From contig CANHKH010000039.1 of the NCBI GenBank assembly GCA_947460165.1, positions 1 to 14,435 on the forward strand: 14,435 nt of DNA, given 5' to 3'. Positions 1 through 6,925 of the stretch are shown here, piece after piece. The DNA comes from Comamonadaceae bacterium (GTDB lineage Bacteria; Pseudomonadota; Gammaproteobacteria; Burkholderiales; Burkholderiaceae_C). The notes under the pieces are model-generated. The model was not told where the DNA came from and made no database searches. It worked only from the letters and a program-made list of their open reading frames with translations. The translations under genes and the position numbers were made by a program. Position 1 is the first letter of the stretch. Each line of letters begins with the position of its first letter.

Positions 1-50
1 ATCGCCTCACGGGGAAATTCACGCCTTGTCGGTGCGCGATGAAGCCGCAG

Positions 51-422
51 TCAATGCCCCAACTTTGCTGCCAAACCCATTTTCTGGGCGGCCTGTGCCA
101 ATCGCTTGTCGCGCGTCCAAAGCTGGGCATGGGGCGTCAGCCGGGTGGCTGCGAGCAGGGCCACATCCACGAAGCCCAGACCCTGGCTGTACAGCTTTTG
201 CGTCTCCAGCAGACGCAGCACTTCGTCGTGGCTGGCCACAACAGCTTGTGGAAGGTGATGCAAGGCTTGCAACACGCCGGCGCGATTTTTCAATGAACCT
301 AAGGCAATTTCACCCAGCACCCAAGGGTGACCCAGCACTTGCGTCCTGTTCAATGCCTCAGCGAGCACCGCATTGCCTGTGCGCAAGTGATCAGCCCATA
401 CCGAGGTGTCGACCAGCCACAT
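51..422 (-). CDS. vapC: VapC-family PIN-domain toxin (ribonuclease)
   Basis: This is a 123-residue PIN-domain protein, a normal size for VapC toxins, which are Mg2+-dependent endoribonucleases that cut tRNA or rRNA when the antitoxin is lost. The N-terminus reads MWLVDTSVWADHLRTG, with the first metal-binding Asp at D5. The other expected acidic residues are E38 (LGEIAL), D86 (FVDVALLAATR) and D105 (WTRDKRL), so the active site looks complete. I start at the ATG at 422, two bases after the vapB stop. A TTG at 428 is in frame but would only add two residues ahead of the family-typical start. It is the second gene of a vapBC operon and presumably is translated by coupling to vapB. A decayed copy of this gene lies at 679-858. 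Confidence 0.9.
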   Translation of the reverse strand: MWLVDTSVWADHLRTGNAVLAEALNRTQVLGHPWVLGEIALGSLKNRAGVLQALHHLPQAVVASHDEVLRLLETQKLYSQGLGFVDVALLAATRLTPHAQLWTRDKRLAQAAQKMGLAAKLGH

Positions 423-424
423 GG

Positions 425-622
425 TCAAACTGCTTTGGCGCGGCGCCTAGGGGCTGCCTGGAGCTTTTTTTCAGTGCCCCCCAGCAAGGCCAAGCGGCGC
501 GAGCTCTCGCGCTCCACCAGCGCCCGTAGACCTTCTCTCACCAGAGCAGTCTTGTCTGTGCCCTGCATGTAGTGCTGAGCCTGCTTCAACAGTTCATCGT
601 CAATAGATAAGGTGGTTCTCAT
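425..622 (-). CDS. vapB: VapB-family antitoxin
   Basis: This 65-residue protein begins MRTTLSIDDELLKQAQ, the usual opening of VapB antitoxins, with a short beta strand followed by a helix of a DNA-binding fold. The C-terminal part (about residues 40-65) is basic and low in complexity, as expected for the flexible segment that wraps the toxin. The ATG at 622 is preferred over a TTG at 637, which would add five residues. There is no strong Shine-Dalgarno sequence in front of either. The gene precedes vapC by two bases. Family knowledge says that VapB neutralises VapC and that the complex represses the operon. The dyad at 642-666 is the likely operator. Confidence 0.88.
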   Translation of the reverse strand: MRTTLSIDDELLKQAQHYMQGTDKTALVREGLRALVERESSRRLALLGGTEKKLQAAPRRRAKAV

Positions 623-641
623 GGGCTTGTTCAACAATGTG

Positions 642-678
642 CATCAAATACTAGCATCGTTTGATGTCATTTTTGATG
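642..678 (-). promoter_or_regulatory. Candidate vapBC promoter and operator
   Basis: On the plus strand CATCAAA (642-648) and TTTGATG (660-666) form a perfect 7-bp inverted repeat with an 11-base spacer. A further TTTGATG half-site lies at 672-678. On the minus strand the dyad surrounds TAGTAT (653-648), preceded by TGC as in an extended -10 element. A transcript from it would start about 19 bases before the vapB ATG. I see no good -35 hexamer. An operator over the -10 fits the autorepression known for VapBC complexes. The sequence shows the repeats; the promoter and operator roles are inferred. Confidence 0.5.
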
Positions 679-684
679 TCATTT
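661..684. repeat. 12-bp perfect tandem duplication
   Basis: TTGATGTCATTT occurs twice back to back (661-672 and 673-684) just upstream of the vapBC promoter. The duplication creates the third TTTGATG half-site of the candidate operator and runs into the end of the vapC remnant. Confidence 0.85.
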
Positions 685-858
685 CTGGGCATGGGGCGTG
701 AGTCGGGTGGCTGCAAGCAGAGCCACGTCCACCAAGCCAAGGCCCTGGCCCTGGCCCTGGCTGTACAGCTTTTGCGTCTCCAGCAGACCCAGCACTTTCG
801 TCCTGTTCAATGCCTCAGCGAGCACCGCAATGCCTGTGCGCAAGGGATCAACCCATGG
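679..858 (-). pseudogene. Decayed second copy of vapC with two internal deletions
   Basis: The segment matches the intact vapC at 51-422 in the same orientation. A residual frame reads RTGIAVLAEALNRTKVLG, then LLETQKLYSQ, then GLVDVALLAATRLTPHAQK and a stop. Compared with vapC it lacks the N-terminal VDTSVW strand with its Asp, an internal 39 residues (HPWVLGE to DEVLR) including the catalytic Glu, and the 13 residues LWTRDKRLAQAAQ with the last Asp. Loss of one A in an A-run then gives a stop after HAQK. Only one of the four acidic residues remains, so it cannot be an active PIN nuclease. Similarity fades at about 858, just short of the P450 stop codon. Confidence 0.85.
741..758. repeat. GGCCCT hexamer, three tandem copies inside the vapC remnant
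   Basis: Three GGCCCT units occur where the intact vapC has a single equivalent stretch. In the remnant frame this turns SQGLG into SQGQGQGLG, an in-frame slippage expansion. Confidence 0.8.
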
Positions 859-876
859 CGAGAGGGGCACGGGCGT

Positions 877-3240
877 CTACAGGTCTATGACCAGTGAGTC
901 GCCACAGGCACGAGAGCAACAGCTCATCATCTTGTCATTGGCCAAACGTTCGCCGCGAGTGAGCACGCTGTCGCGGTGGTCGACCTCACCCGAGATGACC
1001 CTGACCTCGCACGAGCCGCACAGGCCTTCCTGACAGTCGCTTTGCACGTCGATATTGGCCTGGCGCAGAGCATCGAGCAGGGACTGGTCGGCACGCACGG
1101 CAATCGTCAGGCCAGAATCACGCAACTCGGCGGTGAATGGCCTGTGCTGGCTCGCGTCCTGCGCTTGAACGCGTCTGAGGAAATGCTCCACGCGCAAGGC
1201 ATCGGCGGGCCACTGGCGGGTTGATTCAGTCAGGGCCTCCAACATCTGCTGGGGGCCGCAAGCGTAAATTTGCGTGGCAGCATCGGGCACGGCCAGCAGT
1301 TCAGCAAAGTTGGCACGCAGGCCGTCCTGACTGGCGTACACATGCAAGCGTTCGCCGTGCGTGGCTGCCAGGGCATCTAAAAAGGCCATGCTGCTGCGGC
1401 TGCGGCCGCAGTAATGCAGCTGGTAATCAATGCCCAGGCGACGTGCGCTTTGCGCCATCGCCATGATCGGTGTGATCCCGATGCCCCCTGCAATGAGGAT
1501 CACGCGTCGCGCCGTCTCGTCGAAACGGAAGTGATTGCGAGGGCCGTGGACCGTGAGGTGGTCACCGACGCGCAAACGCGTGTGAATCCATTCCGAGCCA
1601 CCTCGGCCTGCGGGCTCGCGCAACACGGCAATTTCCAGGGCGCTTGGATCGCCAGGATCTCCACACAGAGAGTATTGCCGCGACATCTCTGCGCCGCCAC
1701 ATTGCAGGTCGATGTGGGCGCCTGCTTGCCACTGGGGCACGGGCGCGCCGTCGAGCGGACGCAGCCGGATGTGCAAGACCTCTTGCGCCACAGCGCCCAT
1801 GGACTCGACGACCATGGCCCGTACGGCCGCCTTGCGCGAGGGCTCCCCCATGCGCACCTGCAGGCGCGATTGCAGGCGGGTGGCGTCACGGTTCTCGGGG
1901 TTCTGTGCCGGGTCCCACTCCACCCACACATGTTCTGGGCCCCGAAAGGAGGTGTTGGGCAGGTAGGTGAATTGCTGTTCGGCCAGGCGCATGTGCGGCA
2001 ACCGCCGGGAGAGTTCTTCCAGAAAGATTTGCAACTCCATGCGCGCCAGATTCTTGCCCATGCACTGGTGCGAACCGTAGCCGAAGGTCAGGTGTTCGCT
2101 GGCGTTGTCGCGCCGTATATCGAACAAATCCGGATCGGTGAAATGCCGTTCGTCATGGTTGGCAGACGAGGTGACGATCAGCAGCTTGGTGCCCGCAGGG
2201 AGGTGGACACCGGCAAGCTGCGTGTCCTGGGTGACCAGCCGGCGCCAGGCAGCGATGGATCCGTTGTGGCGCAGGCACTCTTCGACTGCACCGGGGATCA
2301 GCGACGGGTCGGCGCAGATTTGTGCCCAGGCAACTGGATGTTGTAGCAGCAACTTCATTGCATTGGCCGTCGCATTGGCCGTGGTCTCATGCGCGGCGAC
2401 CAGTCCGGCCATCATCATCGAGTGGAGGTAGGAGTCTGTGACCACATCGGGATGGTCCTTTTGCATCCGAATGCCGAATTGCATCCAGCCCGCGGCATCG
2501 GGGTTCTCCCGCATCTTGGCGAGAATCTTGCCAGCCAGTTGCCAAAAGTTACCGACCGCATGTGCCACAGCGACCTGTTCGGATGGCTCGGGTCGCCCCC
2601 AGGTGTTGATCGTGTGGGCGATCGAATACCGGCGCACCATCGCCATGTCTTCTTCAGGCACACCCAGAAAGTGCATGGCGATGGTCAGCGGCGCCTCCCA
2701 CAGCATTTGGTCGACCAGGTCGGCGCGTCCGGCATGGACAAAGCGGTCCACGTAGTCGCGAGTGACTTGGCGAACCAGTGGCTCATGGTGCTTCAAGGCC
2801 TGCGGGGTGAAAGGCTCCATCAGCAGGCGGCGGCGCGGCATGTGGGCCGGCTCGTCCTCGTTGACCAAGGTCCGGCTCATTGCATAGCCGTAATCGGCCA
2901 GCACAGCGTTCGCCTCAGGGCCGGTCGGCGTGATCTTCTCCAGCGCAATGGAAGGGCTGAATGTCAGGTTGTCCCGGAAGATGGCCTTGATGTCGTCGTA
3001 GCGCGTGACGACCCAGTAGCCCAGCCGCGGGCTGAAAAAAATGGGTTCCTGCTCGCGTGCCCAGCGCACGTAGTCGGGCGGATCTTGCTGGTAGGCGTTT
3101 GAGAACGGGTCGAACTGCGCAGCGCGCTCACTGACTGGGCAACCGACGGCCGCGGTGGGCGATCCTGGAAGAGCCGGACAGCCTGTGAGGATGTCCGGGG
3201 CGAAAGCTGTATCGGGAGAAGATGGCTGGGACATCGTCAT
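877..3240 (-). CDS. Self-sufficient cytochrome P450 fused to a phthalate-dioxygenase-type reductase (CYP116B-like)
   Basis: This 787-residue cytosolic protein joins a P450 (about 35-445) to an FMN/NAD(P)H/[2Fe-2S] reductase (about 470-787), so it carries its whole electron chain. P450 marks are the I-helix AHETT at 283-287, ExxR at E321/R324 and the haem loop FGYGSHQCMG with ligand C393. The reductase shows RQYSL at 521-525 for FMN, GGIGITP from 585 and YACGPQQM near 660 for the nicotinamide nucleotide, and a plant-type ferredoxin with C736, C741, C744 and C774. Order and length match the CYP116B class, whose members hydroxylate or dealkylate aromatics and alkanes with NAD(P)H. I start at the ATG at 3240 because AAAGG lies about 7 bases upstream; the frame stays open to 3327. 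The gene sits 111 bases downstream of an IclR gene and has its own candidate promoter. The substrate cannot be read from sequence. Confidence 0.93.
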   Translation of the reverse strand: MTMSQPSSPDTAFAPDILTGCPALPGSPTAAVGCPVSERAAQFDPFSNAYQQDPPDYVRWAREQEPIFFSPRLGYWVVTRYDDIKAIFRDNLTFSPSIALEKITPTGPEANAVLADYGYAMSRTLVNEDEPAHMPRRRLLMEPFTPQALKHHEPLVRQVTRDYVDRFVHAGRADLVDQMLWEAPLTIAMHFLGVPEEDMAMVRRYSIAHTINTWGRPEPSEQVAVAHAVGNFWQLAGKILAKMRENPDAAGWMQFGIRMQKDHPDVVTDSYLHSMMMAGLVAAHETTANATANAMKLLLQHPVAWAQICADPSLIPGAVEECLRHNGSIAAWRRLVTQDTQLAGVHLPAGTKLLIVTSSANHDERHFTDPDLFDIRRDNASEHLTFGYGSHQCMGKNLARMELQIFLEELSRRLPHMRLAEQQFTYLPNTSFRGPEHVWVEWDPAQNPENRDATRLQSRLQVRMGEPSRKAAVRAMVVESMGAVAQEVLHIRLRPLDGAPVPQWQAGAHIDLQCGGAEMSRQYSLCGDPGDPSALEIAVLREPAGRGGSEWIHTRLRVGDHLTVHGPRNHFRFDETARRVILIAGGIGITPIMAMAQSARRLGIDYQLHYCGRSRSSMAFLDALAATHGERLHVYASQDGLRANFAELLAVPDAATQIYACGPQQMLEALTESTRQWPADALRVEHFLRRVQAQDASQHRPFTAELRDSGLTIAVRADQSLLDALRQANIDVQSDCQEGLCGSCEVRVISGEVDHRDSVLTRGERLANDKMMSCCSRACGDSLVIDL

Positions 3241-3300
3241 GGCGCCTTTCGTGGTCGACCCCGGGAAAGCGCAAACACAGCGCCGTATCAATTTTGCGGA

Positions 3301-3329
3301 ATCATATACGCATTGCGTAATTTGCAATG
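3301..3329 (-). promoter_or_regulatory. Candidate P450 promoter with overlapping dyads
   Basis: On the minus strand TATGAT (3306-3301) matches five of six -10 bases. TTGCAA (3327-3322) could act as a weak -35 at a short 15-base spacing, which suggests an activator-dependent promoter. Two dyads overlap here: CATTGC-N7-GCAATG at 3311-3329 and TACGCA-T-TGCGTA at 3307-3319. The first contains TTG-N9-CAA (3313-3327), a spacing shared with the dyad in front of the IclR gene. The leader to the ATG would be about 54 bases. The repeats are seen directly; the promoter function is inferred. Confidence 0.5.
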
Positions 3330-3351
3330 TCCTGTGCGTCCGACTGTCGGC

Positions 3352-4200
3352 TCACTTGTGGGCTGCGTCTGGCCGGGCGGCATAGCCAAGCCGGGCACTG
3401 GCGGAGGTGGCTTCCAGGCGCAATGAGCGCGCGACCGGGGCCTCGAGATCCGGATCGAACCCACCGCTCGCACCCAGGGCGGTCAGAACGGAGCAGACCC
3501 GTCCTGAATGGTCGTACACAGGCGCCGCTACCGCACTGATGCCTGGAAGGTAGGCGCCCCGCACCGTGGCCATGCCGTGTTTGCGGACTTCGCGGCACAA
3601 CTGGCCGATGGGATCACGGCCTTTGAGCGCCGCCCGACCTGCAGCCGCCGCCTGACCCATTTCGGACTGGGCCATCTCGCGCACCCTGGTGTCGTCCAGC
3701 AGCCCAAGAAATACGCGACCGGTGGCAGACCACATCAAGGGCAGGACGGAGCCGACCCGGACATTGATGGTCACGGGCAATCCGGGCTCTTCCATCCGTA
3801 CGATGGTGGGACCATGGTTGCCCATGACGGCCACGAAGCAGGTGACACCGTGTGCTTCTCGCAGGCGGACCAGCGCCAGGTCGACGGCGCGCACTGGATC
3901 GGCCTGCCTCATCGCGGCTATTCCTATCTGGATCGCCTCGGCGCCCAGGAAGTACTGCTGTGACACCGGGTCCTGTGCGACCAGACCTTCGTCGATCAGG
4001 CTTGCCAGGTAGCGGTGCACCTTGGCCGGGCTTTGGCCGACATGGTCAGCCAGTGCCTTGAGGTTGCTTCTGCCGCCCAGGTAGGCCAAACCTTTGAGGA
4101 CGGCCATGCCGGTTTCCACAGCCTGGACTCGGCTGCGGCGTGCCAGTGGCATCACCTGGCTGGGGGCCACGTCAGTCTGCTTGCCTTGCGTCATTTTCAT
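3352..4200 (-). CDS. IclR-family transcriptional regulator (P450-linked)
   Basis: This 282-residue protein has the IclR layout. A winged helix-turn-helix lies at about residues 24-85 (RVQAVETGMAVLKGLAYLGG, then LADHVGQSPAKVHRYLASL), followed by an effector-binding GAF-like domain to about 265 with the usual SATGRVFLGLL segment and the C-terminal SAVAAPVYDHSGRV strand. IclR proteins bind small aromatic or organic acids and act as repressors or activators of adjacent catabolic genes. Its place between the P450 gene and the divergent aminotransferase operon suggests control of both. The start is uncertain. I use the ATG at 4200; ATGs at 4194 and 4149 and an upstream one at 4272 are in frame, and none has a clear ribosome site. 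A good sigma-70-like promoter lies at 4366-4338. Confidence 0.87.
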   Translation of the reverse strand: MKMTQGKQTDVAPSQVMPLARRSRVQAVETGMAVLKGLAYLGGRSNLKALADHVGQSPAKVHRYLASLIDEGLVAQDPVSQQYFLGAEAIQIGIAAMRQADPVRAVDLALVRLREAHGVTCFVAVMGNHGPTIVRMEEPGLPVTINVRVGSVLPLMWSATGRVFLGLLDDTRVREMAQSEMGQAAAAGRAALKGRDPIGQLCREVRKHGMATVRGAYLPGISAVAAPVYDHSGRVCSVLTALGASGGFDPDLEAPVARSLRLEATSASARLGYAARPDAAHK

Positions 4201-4337
4201 CACGGAAATGTAGCCTGACAGGCCTTTTGCCGGCCAAGCGCCCCAGCACACGCACCTTGCGCGCACGGGCATGCGTGCATGACTTCAGCGTGAATACCCT
4301 GATGTCAAGGCCCTGGGCTGGTGACAAAATCAATCAC

Positions 4338-4366
4338 AGTTTACAACGCTGTTGCTAATATATCAA
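4338..4366 (-). promoter_or_regulatory. Candidate sigma-70 promoter of the IclR gene
   Basis: On the minus strand TTGATA (4366-4361) and TAAACT (4343-4338) are separated by exactly 17 bases and match five and four consensus positions. Transcription would start near 4331. The -35 element lies inside the dyad at 4350-4368, so a protein bound there would block it, as in autoregulated IclR genes. Confidence 0.5.
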
Positions 4367-4368
4367 CA
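4350..4368. promoter_or_regulatory. Candidate IclR operator between divergent genes
   Basis: TGTTGCTAATATATCAACA is an imperfect palindrome with perfect TGTTG and CAACA arms. An upstream CAAC at 4344-4347 gives CAAC-gct-GTTG as a second, overlapping dyad. The site covers the IclR -35 hexamer and lies 8 bases before the aminotransferase ATG. The inner TTG-N9-CAA recurs in the P450 promoter region at 3313-3327. For the plus strand, TGCTAATAT (4353-4361) resembles an extended -10 that would start transcripts within about 10 bases of the ATG. Confidence 0.45.
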
Positions 4369-4375
4369 ATATCCC

Positions 4376-5791
4376 ATGCGTCACCAGGTCTCTGCCCCCC
4401 ATTCCTTGTTGCCCACCGTGTCGCCTGGCAGCGAGCACATGTGGCATCCGATGACTGCACCCGGGGGCCATTCGCTGCAAGCCCCTCTGTTGATCGCCTC
4501 GGCCGACGGCATCCATGTCACCGACACCTCTGGCAAAACCTACATCGACGGCTCGGCCGGCATGTGGAATGTGAACGTCGGCCACAACCGACCGGAAATC
4601 AAGGCCGCGATCGCCGCTCAGATGGATCGCATCTCTTACTGCTCGACTTTCGGCAGCATGGCGACCGAACCAGCGATCGCACTTTCAACGCGACTGGCGC
4701 AATTGATGCAGGTCGAGGACATGACTCGGTTCATGTTCTCCACCGGAGGCTCGGATGCCGTCGAGACGGCGTTCAAGCTGGCCCGACAGTACTGGTTGCT
4801 CGAAGGTCAAGCCCGCAAGTCCAAGATCATCTCCTTGCGCAACGGCTACCACGGACTTCACTGGGCCGGAACGGCCGCCAGCGGCAGCCCGGTGTGGAAG
4901 GCGGCCTACGAGCCCGGGATTCCAGGCTTCCTGCAGGTCGAAGGGCCCTATCCCTATCGAAATCCGTGGACCAGCGATCCGCAACAACTGGGTGAAATTT
5001 GTGCGGGCATCCTGGAGCGCGAGATCGTGCACCAAGGCCCTGACTCGGTGGCGGCCTTTATCGCCGAGCCCGTCCAGGGCGCCGGAGGTCTGATCGTGCC
5101 CCCCGACAACTACTGGCCGCTTGTCCGAGCGGTGTGCGACAGGCACAACGTGCTGTTGATCGCAGACGAGGTCATCACCGGGTTCGGCCGCACAGGAAGT
5201 CTTTTTGGAAGCCGCCACTGGGGCGTCAAGCCCGACCTCATGTGCCTGGCCAAGGGCATCAATTCGGGGTACGTGCCCATGGGTGCCACGGCAGTGAGCC
5301 GGCGCGTGGCACAGGCCTGGGAGCGCGAACACCCGATGGCGACCATCATGCATGGCTACACCGGCTCCGGCCATCCCCTGGCATGCGCTGCGGCTTTGGC
5401 CAACCTGGACATCGTGATCGATGAAGACCTGCCGCTCAACGCGGCCACCCAGGGCGCACATCTGCTTGAGCGCCTGCAGGCAGTGCAAGACAAATGCGCC
5501 CTGGTGGGGGACGTCCGTGGTGCGGGACTGATGGTCTGCGTCGAGTTCGTCAAAGACAAGGCGAGCAAGCAGCCTCACCCACCCGGCGATCCGTTTCTGC
5601 GCGCATTCATGCAGCAATGCATGCAGCGCGGCTTGCTGGTGCGCATGCAGGCCAACAAGTTGTATCTCTCACCGCCACTGATCATCACCAGGTCAGCGGT
5701 GGACCACATTGCGGATGTCGTGCATGAGGCGATCACATCTGCAATGGCGCACGCAGCGACTGCCCATGTGTCAACGGCTCAGCCGCGCTAG
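4376..5791 (+). CDS. Class III (omega) aminotransferase, PLP-dependent
   Basis: This 471-residue enzyme moves an amino group from an amine or omega-amino acid to a keto acid, usually pyruvate. Visible marks are the N-terminal HMWHPMTAP substrate segment (21-29), FSTGGSDAVETAFKLAR (121-137) around the phosphate-binding region, NGYHG (156-160), the cofactor-contacting Asp in LLIADEVITGFGRTG (D264), and the Schiff-base lysine in CLAKGINSGY (K293). Length and motifs fit the beta-alanine/taurine:pyruvate and omega-transaminase group; exact donor specificity is not readable. The ATG at 4376 is chosen because it directly precedes the conserved N-terminus; a TTG at 4352 would lie inside the operator dyad. 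There is no Shine-Dalgarno sequence, which fits a very short leader. It is the first gene of a plus-strand operon, 54 bases before the transporter genes. Confidence 0.92.
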   Translation: MRHQVSAPHSLLPTVSPGSEHMWHPMTAPGGHSLQAPLLIASADGIHVTDTSGKTYIDGSAGMWNVNVGHNRPEIKAAIAAQMDRISYCSTFGSMATEPAIALSTRLAQLMQVEDMTRFMFSTGGSDAVETAFKLARQYWLLEGQARKSKIISLRNGYHGLHWAGTAASGSPVWKAAYEPGIPGFLQVEGPYPYRNPWTSDPQQLGEICAGILEREIVHQGPDSVAAFIAEPVQGAGGLIVPPDNYWPLVRAVCDRHNVLLIADEVITGFGRTGSLFGSRHWGVKPDLMCLAKGINSGYVPMGATAVSRRVAQAWEREHPMATIMHGYTGSGHPLACAAALANLDIVIDEDLPLNAATQGAHLLERLQAVQDKCALVGDVRGAGLMVCVEFVKDKASKQPHPPGDPFLRAFMQQCMQRGLLVRMQANKLYLSPPLIITRSAVDHIADVVHEAITSAMAHAATAHVSTAQPR

Positions 5792-5845
5792 CCCGTGCAC
5801 CTCAACCACCCCTTTCAACCCCCAAGCCAACCCAGGAGTCATGCC

Positions 5846-6883
5846 ATGGAAATCCCAAGCGTCAAGCCATCCCCAACCCTGCGCCCGCTGTGGCGAAAGA
5901 TTTTGACCACCGTGGCCCTGTGCCTGGGTGTTCAAGGTTTTGCAAGCGCACAAACCGTCAAGTTCATGGACATTCCCGGCCCCGGCAACCTGCTGGCGCG
6001 GGTTGCCATCAGCAAAGGCTACTGCAAACAAAATGGCCTGGAGTGCCAGCTGCAGGTGATCCCGGCCGCGCCACTGGGCGTGCAAGCCATGATGGCGGGC
6101 ACGATTGACTCGGCCATTGCGCCGGTCGACGTCATGATTGGCGCCGTCAAAAATGGAACGGCCATGAAAATGGTAGTTGGCGGCCTGGCGTCCAACCTGC
6201 TGGTGCTCGTGCAAAGAAACGACGTCGTCGCGCCCAATGCAGGAAAGCCCTTTCCACAGTTTGTGCAGGACCTCAAAGGCAAGAAGATAGGGGTCATCGC
6301 CCGAGGCTCCAGCACAGAAACCGGCATGCGCTACCTGTTCGCCAAGGCCGGACTGAACCCGGACGATGCGACCTATGTCGCAGTGGGAGGGGCGGTGACC
6401 GCCTACAACGCGCTGCAGTCCAAGCAAATTGATGCCGCAATGATTGTCGAGCCCGTCGGCTCCATTTGCGATGTCTCCAAGACTTGCCGCGTGTTGTGGC
6501 GCGGCGCATCGGACAAGGAGCCGTCGGCCCTGTACGGACTCAATGGCGGCAACATTGGCATGGTGTTCCCTCAAAAGACCATCAACGAGAAGCCAGACAT
6601 GATCGCTGCGGTGATTCGATCCATGCGCGAAGCCGATGCGTTCATCAACAATCCAGCCAACTTCGAAGAAGTCGTCAAGATTGCCACCAGCTACTTCAAG
6701 TTTGAACTGGCTGACGGCGACGCCATCATGCGGGCCAACCTGCGGCAATTCATCAAAGACCGGACCTACTCGGCAGCGATCGATCGCAAAGCCATCGCCG
6801 CGGGCCTTGCGTACCTGAAGGACACCAAGTTTGACGTCGGCACCACAGGCGTGGCCGATCTCGTCTATGACAAGGCGCCCTGA
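5846..6883 (+). CDS. ABC importer periplasmic binding protein (SsuA/TauA/NMT1-like)
   Basis: This 345-residue exported protein has a signal peptide: basic WRK at 16-18, a hydrophobic run ILTTVALCLGVQGF, then ASA with likely cleavage before Q36. The mature part has the sulfonate/nitrate/taurine binding-protein pattern: an opening VKFMDIPGPGNLLARVAISK, GVQAMMAGTIDSAIAP (the segment that scores the two-lobed fold), LKGKKIGVIARGSSTETGMRYL and a later MIVEPVG. The ATG at 5846 is supported by AGGAG at 5833-5837 with 8 bases between; a GTG at 5795 lacks a ribosome site and would bury the signal peptide. It is followed by the ATPase and permease genes of the same importer. The ligand is unknown; neighbours suggest an amine-containing or esterified organic compound rather than nitrate. 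Confidence 0.9.
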   Translation: MEIPSVKPSPTLRPLWRKILTTVALCLGVQGFASAQTVKFMDIPGPGNLLARVAISKGYCKQNGLECQLQVIPAAPLGVQAMMAGTIDSAIAPVDVMIGAVKNGTAMKMVVGGLASNLLVLVQRNDVVAPNAGKPFPQFVQDLKGKKIGVIARGSSTETGMRYLFAKAGLNPDDATYVAVGGAVTAYNALQSKQIDAAMIVEPVGSICDVSKTCRVLWRGASDKEPSALYGLNGGNIGMVFPQKTINEKPDMIAAVIRSMREADAFINNPANFEEVVKIATSYFKFELADGDAIMRANLRQFIKDRTYSAAIDRKAIAAGLAYLKDTKFDVGTTGVADLVYDKAP

Positions 6884-6925
6884 AGTGAGCGTTCTGGCTG
6901 GCGACCACCTGACCCGCACGGGCCT

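Noticed and set aside
661..870. Insertion sequence or CRISPR as the source of the repeats
   Set aside because: The repeats are a 12-bp duplication, a hexamer run and vapC-like sequence; there is no transposase, no terminal inverted repeats and no regular repeat-spacer pattern.
1414..2346. 310-codon plus-strand frame
   Set aside because: Antisense to the P450-reductase fusion, which is intact across this stretch.
3241..3327. Upstream extension of the P450 gene
   Set aside because: It includes the candidate promoter and dyads, while the ATG at 3240 has a ribosome site and the expected N-terminus.
4685..5617. 310-codon minus-strand frame
   Set aside because: Antisense to the aminotransferase, whose motifs are complete; no family pattern in the minus frame.
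5771..6919. Long open frame (382 codons) on the minus strand
   Set aside because: It is antisense to the binding-protein gene, which has a signal peptide, family motifs and a ribosome site. The minus frame has no recognisable motifs and is open because of GC-rich codon bias.
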